Assembly (NCBI RefSeq): GCF_000208745.1
Contig: NC_030854.1
Location: 31,363,797 to 31,427,796 of the forward strand
Source: Theobroma cacao
Lineage: Eukaryota > Streptophyta > Magnoliopsida > Malvales > Malvaceae
Length of the DNA: 64,000 bases
Direction of reading: 5' to 3'
Each line of letters begins with the position of its first letter. Position 1 is the stretch's first letter. Shown in pieces: positions 11,771 through 23,874 of the stretch. The notes below the pieces were generated by a model. That model was given only the letters and a program-made list of their open reading frames with translations, had not been told where the DNA came from and ran no database searches. Position numbers and translations under genes: made by a program.

Positions 11771-14471
11771 ATGGCCACGGCTCTGCCATCAACGGCATGG
11801 CATACAATAAAGCTTCAGCCGCAGTCTCCGCTTCCTCTGCGGCGGCGTCCCTTATTAATCCAGTCCTTTAGGCGGAGCGACTTCGACACCTTTGCTCGCC
11901 GCATGGCTTCCGGTGAGGCCTGGAAGGACGCCTGGCGAACAGCCAACGACGGCTTCGAGCAATTTGTCTTCGAAGCTAAAAAGACCGCCGAACGCTTAGA
12001 CCGTCGGTACTCCGTTTCCCGCCGAGTCTCCTCCGTCGTCCGATCCGCCACTGACCGTGCTCGTGAGATCGATCGGGAGCTCGAGATTGGACTCCGTTGG
12101 CGGACTTTTACTATGGATTTTAGTAGAAATTGGCCTACGGTTCGTCTTGTGTTTCATTTCTTACTCCAGTTTTCATTTTTATACTAACTATTTAAGTTAT
12201 TGGGTTTTATTGATATGGTTGCAGTACAGGAAGCAGCTAAATGATTTCTTGGATACTCCATTAGGAAGAAGTTTTGCTGTAAGTAACATCGTGCTTAGTA
12301 TCAACTTTACTTCCTATCTTTCATAATTTTATGGGCTTTGCTTTTAAAAAGGAAATATTGTCATAAAGCCAATGAAAGTGCAAAACTATGTTTGATTAAA
12401 AATGCGTAATTGATATAAGCTGCAACAGTAATTCAAAGGTTGTTTCATTTGAAAGTAAACTTATGCATTTTAGTATCTATGTTTTTAAATTTTTAATTTT
12501 GTAACCAATTAGATAGAGCATGCATCTCCCCCTTCTCTCTCTTTTTTTTTTTAATGATTTCATGTCAAAGAAGGAAATTGTGAACATGGGTTGTTACCGG
12601 GTGGGAACGTGGGTTGTTGCAGGGTAGGGGTTGTTAAGTGATTGGTCAAGTCCAAAACTCCTTAAAATTAAAACTCTTGTGACCTATACTTAATTTTCAA
12701 TATCTGAAATCATGTTTTCGTTGTCTGTAACTAATTAAAGAGGATGAGCTGCTTACTCTGTTCAGTAGCGTGTTGTTTTTGGGGTTTATAATTCCCTTGT
12801 CTACAAGTTGACCTTCAACACCTATTGCCAAGTGGCTTTAGGTTGAATACTTCAGATAACCAATTGTTTGTTGCCTTCATTTTGGGAGTCCATGTGATAG
12901 GACTATTATTCTCAATTGGTCTATTAGGCCTACATGTAAGGGAGAGTATTAAGTGGTCTTACTTGTCATGTCAGTTGTATAAGGGTTTGTTTAGCGGCCT
13001 TATATTCAAGTTGGGTCACTTAACTTATTATTAGTTGGTTACAGGTTGGATGCTTATGACTCTCATTCTTCAATATCTTTGGCCTAGAAATTTAGTTTTT
13101 TCAAGGTTTTTCTTCAATGCAGAGTAAATGAGTCCATGAATTTCTTTTGGAAGTGCTAGGATCCAGAAGCTTTCTTCAAAGATTTCTTATCCATACATTG
13201 TGTCCTAAAAGAATTTCTTTTATCTCTTTGCAGACAATTTTCTTCCTTTGGTTTGCATTATCTGGATGGCTGTTTCGATTTTTAATATTGGCCACATGGA
13301 TACTGCCATTTGCGGGACCTCTTCTCATTGGGGCTGTTGCCAATAATCTTGTTATTAAGGTATAACTTATAACTCTAACATGGCACATATATTGCAGGGA
13401 AAAAGTGATGACATGCACAACTTACGTGTTTATCTTTCTTCATAACATTTTGTTTAATTTTTATTCCTTTTTTTTCCCTGTAAAAGGTGACACTAGGTAA
13501 GTTCTGTCCATAATATATGGAACCACAGGATAAAAATCAAAGTCTAGTCATGCATGTGATTCTTTAGTTCTACTTTATTAGTATCTGAACAAATAGTACT
13601 TTCCTTTCTGATGACCACAGTTTAAGTTGCCTTTACATGGTTGTTTAGGTGCAGAATGGTGACAATAAATGTTCATAACTTCTAACATCTCTTTTCCTTC
13701 TTGCTGTTACCATCTTTACGACATTGAGTATGTAGGAAGATTGTCCTTCTAATAACTTATATTATTAACCTGGTTTCACTGTAAGGAGTAAAATGAAAAT
13801 AAAATGTAGAAACTAGAATTAGCCATACATTTGTGCTTGATTTCAATTAGAAAAACCTTTTATTAATCAGGTTTTCTTCATAAAACTTTGTTTCCTGTCA
13901 TCCTTTCTTTATCATTCTCGTTTCTTGTCGGTGGATTAGATTGACAAGTTCTTGAAAGTTATGCTGGTGAGTTTGTCAGTGATCAGATTGATTTAAGTAG
14001 AAAGTGGAGCTTTTGGGGCATAAAATTGTTTCTGAGTACCTCTTTTGACCTTGTATATGGTTTGAGAAGGGATTAAAAAATATGGTTGCAGAAGCAAACT
14101 AGGGTCCATTTATTCACAACTTCATTCCAAATATATTTTAAAACTTCTTCATTGTGCTTGTGGCTTGGTGTATTTCAATGTACTTTGAGGGCTTATGTTC
14201 AGAAATCCATGTATCAGCTTCTATCAGTTTTTGTTTTAGTGGTAAAACGTTGTGAAAATGGCTTATGCCTTTCTATGTTAAAATTGGTCAGGGTGCTTGT
14301 CCAGCTTGTAAGAGACAGTTTGTTGGTTACAAGAACCAAATAATACGCTGTGCAAGCTGTGGAAACATTGTATGGCAACCAGAAGGGGACTTCTTCCGTA
14401 GAGATAGTAGGGGCACGAATTCAAGAAAGTCAGAACCTGAAATTATCGATGTTGAGTTTGAGGAGAAATGA
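11771..14471 (+). CDS. Predicted plastid/organelle membrane protein with C-terminal zinc ribbon, 4 exons, 242 aa
   Basis: Exons 11771-12139, 12225-12278, 13234-13359 and 14292-14471 are all joined in phase 0 by GT-AG introns and end at TGA (243 codons). In order, the protein has an Arg/Ser/Leu-rich N-terminus typical of transit peptides (about residues 1-35), a charged helical region (about 36-120), and a hydrophobic segment encoded by exon 3 that is likely one or two membrane spans ('FLWFALSGWLFRFLILATWI' and a Gly/Ala-rich continuation). It ends with a C-x2-C...C-x2-C zinc ribbon in exon 4 (CPAC and CASC about 18 residues apart) and an acidic tail. The first exon is GC-richer than its surroundings, as is common for plant genes. 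I recognise the architecture as conserved in plants but know no named function. The first ATG in frame is at 11771. Confidence 0.8.
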
Positions 14472-15087
14472 CAAGATGTCGTCAAAATATACAAGTGATA
14501 TTTCACTTTCTATGGAGTCAAACGAGACTGAAAAGGCATTTTTGCTCATTTCTTCTGGTATTTAGTTTCTTTGAAACTCTCCTGTTGCCATTTGTGTCTG
14601 TACTGTATAGTATCATTCTGAGTTGTAGTCACTTATGTACAAGGAAACTTAGAGAAAGAAAATGCAATCTTTTGTTCATAGAAACTGTTTCATTTCAGAG
14701 GGTCTAGCTTGTAGTTTGAACTTTGATGTCTGAAGCCGTTGAGGTCACCGATGTTGACAAATGCTTTATATTTGTGTAAGAATTTTTGCTTATATTGCTT
14801 GAAAGTGGCGAGAATAAGGAGGAATGGTCTATCAGTGACAGAAGCACTTAATGCCTGAATTAACTTCAATTGAAATTTTTTATCATATTTTTTTGTCTTA
14901 TGAGAATAAATGTTCTCGTGTGTTTATTAAATTATTATAATTTTTTTTTATTTTCATGAACAGTAATAATAAAACACTGTTAAATTGGAGTTTATAAACT
15001 CCATTGTAAGTGTGTATACCATTGTTCTTAAAGATACATTCCAGTATCATTTCCCCTTTCAGAACAGAACTCTTCCTGTTACACTGA
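14472..15087. other. Intergenic/3' UTR stretch
   Basis: This is the 3' flank of the zinc-ribbon gene. At 15061-15159 an open stretch after an acceptor-like 'cccctttcag' reads an acidic tail ending in TAG, but nothing upstream connects to it. It is recorded as unexplained rather than called as an exon. Confidence 0.4.
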
Positions 15088-15631
15088 AGAAGGGAAGGAA
15101 GTACAAGAAGAACCCAAAACAGAGACAAATGCTACCCAAGCCGAAGTCTCTGTCTAGGTGGAGAAGTGCCTCCGAATCCAATTATCAACTCCAACAGCAT
15201 CAAAAGTTTCATTCCATATTTGCTTTATATTAATGTCAATCAGTTTCAGCATCACCCAAAATCATCGTCAACTTTTGTTCTCCAATGTTCCCTGAGTGAA
15301 GGAGCCGCAGGAAACAGCCAGCCTTCAGAATCAGGGGTAAAAGATACATAATTATGCGCTTATTTTCTTATTATTGCCTTGATTTCCTGAAATATGATGT
15401 ATGCATTCAAATTTGTTTAATGTGTAGATTCAGCAAAGAAATGGGGTTATGGAGGAGATGGAAGATCAGCTTCGTGTCCTGAAGAAGAAAGGAACAAAAA
15501 TGGTTTCCGAGATTTTAGGGAAGAAGAAGAGGTGGCTCAGTGAGATAGAATGCACTTTACCAAGCTCAAGAAGTAGACTATTAGTTAGCTTAGGTCCGGT
15601 GGCTTGGATAGTTGGGTTTATCCTAGCTTAG
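15088..15631 (+). CDS. Small predicted gene, 2 exons seen, start unresolved
   Basis: Two pieces join in frame. The first is an open stretch ending at 15336 (donor ggg|gtaaaag). The second is exon 15428-15631 after 'aatgtgtag', ending in TAG. The joined reading has a Ser/His-rich N-terminal part followed by 'FVLQC', which resembles a plastid transit cleavage region. Next come a charged helix (about 'MEEMEDQLRVLKKKGTKMV'), a Lys/Trp block ('KKKRWLSEIEC'), and a C-terminal hydrophobic segment ('LGPVAWIVGFIL') that could be a tail anchor. No ATG lies in frame in the first piece, which is open from 15088 after a TGA at 15085. Either a further 5' exon exists, a frameshift is present, or this is a decayed gene. 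I do not recognise the family. Confidence 0.4.
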
Positions 15632-16584
15632 CTTATCAAAGGGTATCTAATCTAATCTCTGTACGTTCCAGGTATATACAATATTTATCTAATAACAAGT
15701 CTGTTACCAAATATTTGACGTTGATTATGTATATTTTGTTTGAAGATAAAAGGTGATTATCATTAATTTATCATCTCCAGAATAATTATCTCTTAACACC
15801 TGTTCTTTCATTGACCATATAAATTTATCTTTAATTAGCTTTGATCCTAGTTCCAAGCCAATAAAAGTACATATCTGCTTTAACCCAAATATGGGGAAGG
15901 GAAGGGATTAAACAATTATCAAAACCTTGCGATTGGATTTTGGGTCATCTCTGCTTTAATGTATAGCATTGCCATCTTATCTTCAACATTGACACAGAAA
16001 GCCACATTGTGAGAAATCTACTCCCATACAGATAACATGCGTGCACACGACAGATACAAGTGAAAAGAAGCACACAAGTAAATAGCATGTTCCCAACAGC
16101 TATAGGGTGTCTGTCCTGTAATAGGTAAGGCCCATAAAATGTCCACTCTTATACCGAAAATCTAATTACATTCATAAAACTAGACATCCATTTCCTAACT
16201 CCTACAAGAGTACAAAGTCCAAAACTTTAGTGTAGTTTTTCAGATAATGGAATAGGTTGGCCTGATATACATATCTATGCAAATTCCCAACTGCCTACTT
16301 CTGGTATAATTTCTCATTACCTGTTTGCGACCTGAAAATACTTTTCTTCAATCGAATACTCAGAAACAGGTGTCCTGTAAACGTGAAAACCTTAAAAGCT
16401 ACAAGCAATGAATATGCTGATTACCTGATTGATCTAAATTATTGGAAAGAATGCAACCTACTCACCTTGACAATGCTGACAATGTAATGTTGGTGGGAAT
16501 GCTTTTTGTCAAAAAGATGAAATTAGCAATGCTTATTTTGCTGACAAATATTTAATGTTTCGTTGTATCAATGTACAATGTAAT
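15632..16584. other. Convergent intergenic region
   Basis: This interval lies between the small plus-strand gene and the stop codon of the minus-strand PWWP gene, so it probably holds both 3' UTRs. I see no other gene or repeat. Confidence 0.5.
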
Positions 16585-19500
16585 CTATGATGGATCTCTT
16601 ACTACATCACTAGTGGAGAGAATCGCTTTACTAGCCGCTTTTGATGGCGGCCTATTGATCTTTTCAAGTAACCTACTGAATACTAGTTTGACAGGTATGC
16701 AAGCCACTGTTGTGGGCCCAGATGACTCTGGTTTGATTAATCCATCCATTTGACAGTTACCGCTATCATGTGTAGTCTTAGAACTGAGATTTTGCTCTAT
16801 ACCAATTGATGACAGAGTTCTTGTTTTCTGGCTAGAAGATAAGCTTACTTTCTTCGGGAACTTTCTTTGAAACTTCCTGTCGGTAGGAGAGCGGGGAACA
16901 TGAGAGATGCTCTTTTTAACCAGGCCTGCCTTATACTCTGAACTTCCTACATTGTATTTCTTGAAAGATGGTTTTCCTTCATGATCCAAGGAATGGTATT
17001 CAGCTGCTTCATAACTACCCAATGCAAATGGTGGGTGAGGACGTGGAACCCTAAAATTGGTCCTCTTGGCGGTCCTCCATGCTGGTGGAAGTGAAGTATT
17101 TCCATCATGGTTAATTATTCCATTACTGAAATAACCATTAGTGGGGAGAAGGGTCTCAGTTGAACTGTCCTGTAGGGCTTCAATTTGAATGGGATGCCCT
17201 ATAATTGCCTTCCCATCCAACTTGCTCATCAATGAAACAATAGGAACAGGTTCTTTTTGATATCCTGCTTGGACTTTCAAATCTACATCTATCAACATAG
17301 ATCTTTTCCTCCCACCAAAATTACGATGGCCAGCAAATACAGGATCAAAGTGCCACACTTTGTCCTCCCACTCTCTTTTCACAGCAGCATGGTTCTCCCA
17401 AGGCATGCCTTCCCAATCAATGACGTTACGGTTAAAACTATTTCTACTTCTGGATGAATCCCTTGCTGTACGAGAATATCCTCTCCCATCAAAGCCAACC
17501 ATTTGGGTCCCGAAATCTTTTGCACTCAGACCAGCAACATCAACATCATCATCGAAGTCATGATTTCTACGAGAACTCTGACCTAACAACCTTTGTCTGA
17601 AAGTTCCCCTTTCTTCGTGATATATCCCATGGGCAGGTCCATCATAACCTCTTATCTCTGCTGCATCCATGGATCTTTTTGCCAGATTCCGTATGTTCCT
17701 TTTCCCTTTTAGCTGCCACTTGGACACAGCTTCGTGCACAGAAAGATGATCGTGAGAATAAAAGTGAGGCATCTCACCAGAAAGAGATGACTCATCAGAC
17801 TCCTCCAGGCCCACACTTCCACTGCCTAAGGTATCAGGTCTTTGAAAGGCACCCAATCGAGTATCCATTCGTACGGTAGCACCTGAATAGAGAGAATCAG
17901 AAAATAATAAGAAAAAATGATAAATCCATTACCACCAATTGTTCAACAGGTCATGATGCTTTCCTGACTAAACATCATATTATTATATTAGCCCCCCAAA
18001 ATTGTTATCTTCTCTTAAAATACTCGGTTTATATTATTTTCATTCATATTATTATATTAGCCCCCCACTTAATTAACCTTAGCTCAACCACTGCAAAAGG
18101 ATATTTAAAATCCTAAAGAGAAAGGAGAGATTATCATTCCATATATAGCCAATAAACCAACATTCAAAATTCATTCTAGATCTCCGCTATTACTTAAGTC
18201 TCACATTAGTTTTCAACTATGAAATTTGACTACTTTACACCATAACCCCTTGAGCAAATGTTGTAATAGTAAGTAAATTATTAATATAAAAGAGAATTTC
18301 AAATAGTTCTTAACAATCAACGATTACCAGTACCTAGTTTCTCTCCGTTATCTCTCTTTTCTGTCTTTCCCACTTTCATTAGTTTATTCAGCTTTTTGTC
18401 ATTCTTTTTTCACCCACATGAGTGGGTGGCACTAAGCTAGTAGAACCCTTCCCAAAGTCACCCTGATATTACGAACTTACTTCCTGAAGCAGATAACATA
18501 AACATGTCAAAGTAAACAAGAACTCATATACACCTTCAAAGTAATTGACCAGAAAACAGAATCGCAGTGCATCCCTAATCCAGGTTGTTTATTTAAGAAC
18601 ATATAAATTCCCTTCCCCCAACCACAACCTACGACTCAAAGAACATAGCTGTAGTACTGCAAACAAGTCCAAAGTTGTCACAGAATCAATAATTTCAGAG
18701 AGGGGGAAATCAAAGTTAAGGCAGGTATGTTTAGAACTAAATACCATTAATGGTGTACAGAGAACAGTATGTGAACATAAGCTTTTCAAGATAAGTCGAA
18801 AGACAGCAAAAGCTGGATTGCATGGCTGCAGGATATGCTCTATTCTAAAGGTAACAAAACATTTAGCCAGGATGCAAGATAATCTTTCCAACACAATGCA
18901 TGAAACTAGAGTTAAGACTAAAAAAAGTAAACCTGAGAGTGAAGTGATATCCTCATCCATATCTGGTTCAGTCTCAGAAGAATCAGACTCTGACTCAGAT
19001 TCAGAGGAAGCTGATTCAGAAGAACCAGATTCAATGTCTTCCAAGAACTCTCTAGTATTATCTTCAATCAAGTGACTAGGAAAAGGATAAGAATCACATT
19101 CCACAAAACGGGAAGGTGACATCTCAATCTGGTTTGCAGGAACTTCTTTATAATCTAGAGCATCAAAAGACTCAGCTGGCAAGTACATGCATCTGCTCCT
19201 TTTTGCTCGGGAAGCACCTCCCATCTGCTCTCCTCCTGAAATAGAAGTAGAAACAGCAGCAAAGTCAGGTTGCAAAAAGTAAGGGAATCCTAATTTTGCC
19301 CTAATCTGCAATACTTAAACAAAAAGGCTGCCTCCCGTCACATCTCTTGACCAAAAACTCCTCGGCAAATCCCTCATGAAACCTTTTCCTTTCATCTAAA
19401 AAAGATTTACCATTAATGTGAGTGGTTCTTCCCATGCTAGAAACTCTGCTGGAAGGAGATAGAGTACAGTCAACATCCAAAGCACCAAAAGATGTAGGCT

Positions 19501-21906
19501 TTTGTTTTGCGCATGCAGTCTTGAGCCCCAAGTCCTGCAATCCTCTCATCCGGGGTATGTTTTCAGAATGATCATTTTCCCAAATAGGATTTCCAACTTG
19601 GTCTTTTTTCAAATGTCTGGGGCTGCTCACTATTTCACCCTTGATGGAAGTATCTTGACTCCTGGATTGATTGGATTTTGAGTTCCCAGGTTTTCCATTA
19701 CTAATATCTGAACCTCCAGAATCCTTTTTAGCAGAGCCAGATGATTTACTTCTTGCATCAGAAGGTCTATCCAATTTTCCTTGCTTTCTCAACAATTCCT
19801 TTTCAAGTTCAAGTGCATGAAGGATAGCATCTTCCCGTCGAGCATATTTCTCTCTTTTCTTGGGTGGCATACCTTGTGAGGATTCTGCCCTTTCAATGCA
19901 ATCATCAAACTCCCCACATCGAAATGCCTTCACACGCTTAGACTTTTCTAAATTGTACCAATCACTGAGAAGACCAAAAAAATGAAAACATTCTTACAAG
20001 AATAAATAAATTGAAAAAGGAACAGTAGATTATACTTAATAAAAGAAAATTCTAATAAAAAATGGCTTTTGAACCAAAATTCAGCCATGACATCATAAAG
20101 ACTATATCTTTAAAAAAAATGCACAAAATGGAGGCAATAAAGCAAAAGGAAGTCACATGAATTCTCATAAATAGAATTACCACAGAAAAATAGTTGCAAA
20201 CCAATGGAAACAATGCAAGTTGATAAAGTTATCAGCCTACAAATCATTTGCACATTTATCACATCAGTTTACCAGAATAAGATAACTTTAAAAAATTTGC
20301 AGACTAATGGGGAGAGTACTTGACTGGATAGGGAAGGTATACGTATAAAAGAGAACAGGGGAAAAGTAGTTAACAGTATTTCCGTACAACAGAAGGATTT
20401 TCCAGGAAAAAGTGAAAGGCATTGATTTACTAAACCAAACAGCATCTATTCTAAGATCACAAACAGTCTAAGATTGCAACAAAGTATAGAAAACTTTAAT
20501 GAAACAAATGAGTGGCAGTCAATAGATTCTAAATAAATTGACAATCAAATTAGTATACTAGAGGTCAAAGGTGCATCCTATATGCTATACTACCTTCTTA
20601 TAAACTTAAATGCTAGTGAAAAGCAAAGTTGGTTTTGATGGCCTAAAACTTGGAAAGAGCACCTGTTAACTTTTTATTACGTAGAATATACTTCTAATGG
20701 CAACATAAATACCATTTCTCCTAACTTCTAAAAATCAGGTTTAATTTGTATCTTTAACAGAAATGTATGACATATTAATCTAGCATATCCTGCCTAACAT
20801 GGATAGTAAAGAAGCAATTAAATAAAATAACAAATATTTCTAGGTTCCATTGTTCAGAATATGGTTAAAAGGAAATAAAATTTCAACAAGTAGAAGTATG
20901 TTACATAAGGGAGAAAATCATATCCTTTGTGGCCTTCCTTGACTTACATAACAGTCTAAACATCATTCTAGGGACATTAATGATGTCAAAACATTACGTT
21001 AGCCTTTCATTGAATAAGATAGCATATAATGCGCCATCAAGAAAACAAAATGTGCGTGTGGTGGTGCGGCGGTTTACAAATAACTTTCAGTTTTTCTTCA
21101 CAGGTCCAACGTCCAAACGATAGATGAATAAAAGGTTTGAATGGAATGTTCTGATAAGTTTTCCTCCCTCTTCTTCTCCCTCTCTTTAATCGGAAATCAT
21201 AAAGAAATACAAATATATATATTCTAGCCCTAGAAACCATGCAAGATGGAGCTAGAACTACCTATACTTAGATCTGCACAAAACTTTTTGCAGGGTACAA
21301 AGGACTAGACTCTGGAGTAAATCATTTGATTATCACAACATTCTAAGAAAACCATTAACGAATCAAACCCAGTTCCATATCATAACAAATCATTAAAATG
21401 CTTCATTTGTCCTTCACCTCTTATATTTGTAGATTTTTCTCTTCAAGATCAGTTAAATCTTAACATATTCGTACATTAAGTACATAAGACTCAGAACATC
21501 CTAACTAATTTGCCCTAAACTCTCCTAACATTGACATAAATCACGTTAAATATCTATTCGTCCACTAGTTCAACTCTATCCTAAATCCCTACTAGCCTAG
21601 GCTTCTAATGATAAAAACTCCAAATTTATCTCCTTTTTTTTTTATTTTGCATGCTAAAACAAATTAAGCCAATAAAATTCACAAATTATTAAAAAAAAAA
21701 ACAGAAAGCCAATTATAAGAGACCTACACGCTGGCATCCTCTCTGCCAAGAAGTTTGACCGGAGTCCCGGTCCTCGGAGACGTAAGATGAGACGCCGGTA
21801 ACTCGTCGGGCCCCAGTATCTTTCCCGGCCACCATGAACCGTTCCTCCTGCGTACCCACACGATCGACCCGACACCCCCTCCATCTGATCCTGCCCCACT
21901 CTCCAT
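16585..21906 (-). CDS. PWWP/Tudor-like nuclear protein, At1g51745-type, 4 exons plus a possible 79-nt intron
   Basis: PWWP modules read methylated histone tails and DNA, so a chromatin role is likely; the At1g51745 group itself is uncharacterised. Exons: 21906-21728, 19964-19315, 19235-18933 and 17882-16585. The splice sites are GT-AG and the model totals 810 codons with TAG. Exon 1 carries the PWWP-like core 'SIVWVRRRNGSWWPGKILG' and '...GTPVKLLGREDASV', which joins exon 2 at VDWYNLEKSKRVKAFRCGEF. Exon 2 continues with 'KKREKYARREDAILHALELE', a family hallmark. Exon 3 ends in a Ser/Glu/Asp tract (about 'SSESESESDSSETEPDMDED'). Exon 4 holds 'GMPWENHAAVKREWEDKVW' and a C-terminal block with 'ACIPVKLVFSRLLEKINRP'. 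The 19314-19236 segment must be removed, or one base lost, to keep frame (see findings). Intron 1 is 1.76 kb. The start is the first ATG before the PWWP core. Confidence 0.85.
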
Positions 21907-22148
21907 CTCTACCTCTCTAAACTCTCTTACTCTCTCTATCTTTATCTCTATTTCTCTAATTTCGGTACAATTAACGATTTCCCATCTATACCTATAAAAA
22001 GAAACAGAAACGAAAGAAAACCAACAAAAAAAATAATAATTTAATTAAATTAAGGGGTTTCAGCCTCCGGCGAAGAAGAGGGAGAAACGGAGGATCCGAA
22101 AGCGGGATAAAGCGAGGGATCCGAAAAGGGGAATTCGGGTGAGGGTGA

Positions 22149-22166
22149 GGGTTAGGGTTAGGGTTT
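22149..22166 (+). promoter_or_regulatory. Telobox-like tandem 'gggttagggttagggttt' upstream of the PWWP gene
   Basis: There are three telomere-type heptamer units in the likely promoter or 5' UTR of the minus-strand PWWP gene, about 245 bp above its ATG. On the gene's sense strand this reads AAACCCTAA-type, the plant telobox bound by TRB proteins. It is too short to be a true interstitial telomere array. Confidence 0.6.
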
Positions 22167-22449
22167 CCATTCAGAAATTAGATTTGGGGATTTTTGTTCA
22201 TTTCTAAATATTTTTTTAAAAAAAATTGTCAGTTGAAATTTGGAAAGGACTCTCTCTCTCTTTTTCCCTTCTGTGTGTCTAGAAGTTTCTTTTAATTTTC
22301 CGTTGATGAATATTTTTTATTCTAAAAGCGTGCTAATCGTGTGTAGGATTTGGCCAGAGCCAGACGAGAACACGTTGGGGCACTCCAACCGGTTACAAGT
22401 CTACCTACAACAAACTACAAACCACCGTTTTTGTAAGCGTAATTTTCTT

Positions 22450-23690
22450 TTTTTAATCCACCCTAATTTCTTTTTTGAAATTAAAATAAAATTTTTAATT
22501 ATTATTTTGACCCAATATTCAATTTTATTTATTGTGTTTGTACTTCAAACTTGATCAATTTTATCATTATATTTTTCATTTTAATTGATTTTCAAATAAA
22601 ACTAATAACAGAATTGCAATATTTTACATAATACATATTTTGTTAATGCAAACAAATTTTGTTAATTTTGTTACTCTACTTTTTAGTTCATTAGTTTTTG
22701 AATACAAAATAGTAAAATTAAAATATTTTACAAAATATTTTGTTAATATAAACGATAAATTTTCATCAATTTTATTATTTTATGTTTAAAAATTAATAAA
22801 AATTAAGAATAATAGTGACAAAAATCGACTAAATTGAAGTATAGTAACAAAATTTAATATTGACTTATATAATGACAAATTTGATCTTAATTCCATTGTT
22901 TTTTTTTTTACTAATATTGTTAAATTTTGTGATTTTGTTTATTTTAATACAAAAACTATTTTTTTTTTGTGGTATTTCCACCTCTAATATTAATTTTTGT
23001 GGTATTGCCCCCAAATCTAAGAAACCCTGCCCATCTTTCTTTCTTCCATTCCTTCTTTCTCAGACCTTCACCTTCTCTCTCTCCATTGGAGCAACCATAG
23101 AAGTAACCAAAAATAAAGAAAAATAAATAAAAATTTAAACTAACAAAAATGTAAAATCCAAAACTCATAAACACTCAAATCCGTAAATCAATATCCATTG
23201 ATCCTATGGACCCAATCATCGTAAATATATGATTTTGGATTATTTAATTAAAATTTTTATTTAATTCATAGATAAATTTGAATTTGAAATTTTTTGAAAT
23301 TTTAAGTTTTAATAATTCAGTCTATGTTTCGGGAGTCTTTTTCTTTATCGACCGATGATACTTGGACAGGTAATATGCATGGCGGTCCTTGTCTCATTAA
23401 TAAAATTATAATTTGACATCTAATTCTAATTTTTTATAAAAAAATTTAAACATTTTTAAATTGTTACGATTTTAATCTTTTAATTAAAAACTTTCATTAA
23501 AATGGACAGAAAATGCTTATGCAAAGAATTAAGATTTTTTGAGATAATTTGATTAATTTATTTTATTAAATTTATTTAAATATATATATTTATGTTGTAA
23601 CAAATATTTTTATTAGATTTATTTAAATATATGTGCACCTTGGAAATATAGGAATTAGATCATCAAAATCAAGCACTTAAAAAAAAAAAG
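22450..23690. other. AT-rich intergenic region
   Basis: This is low-complexity AT-rich DNA with many T runs and no gene that I can support. It leads into the transposon-rich interval to its right. Confidence 0.5.
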
Positions 23691-23874
23691 GATGAATTTA
23701 AAGATTATTCACACCTTGCGAAGTGTCAATGGGATTCTGGATCAACTGGCAAAAGATGGAGTACTTATTTGTATCTTGTGCTGGTGTTTTTTTCGAGATT
23801 ATGCTTTGGTGATAGATGATTGTGAGTTTTCTTTTAAATGCGGGTTAGCTTCTTAACTAGGGATGTTATTTTTT

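Noticed and set aside
18545..19075. Plus-strand 176-codon frame with Ser/Asp/Glu repeats
   Set aside because: Antisense of the acidic Ser-rich exon 3 of the PWWP gene; low-complexity sequence opens both strands.
19236..19314. Alternative intron from 'gtttaagt' at 19320 to the same acceptor
   Set aside because: Joining there creates an immediate in-frame TGA, so it cannot be the coding splice.
22149..22166. Interstitial telomere array
   Set aside because: Only about two and a half heptamers; a promoter telobox is the simpler reading.
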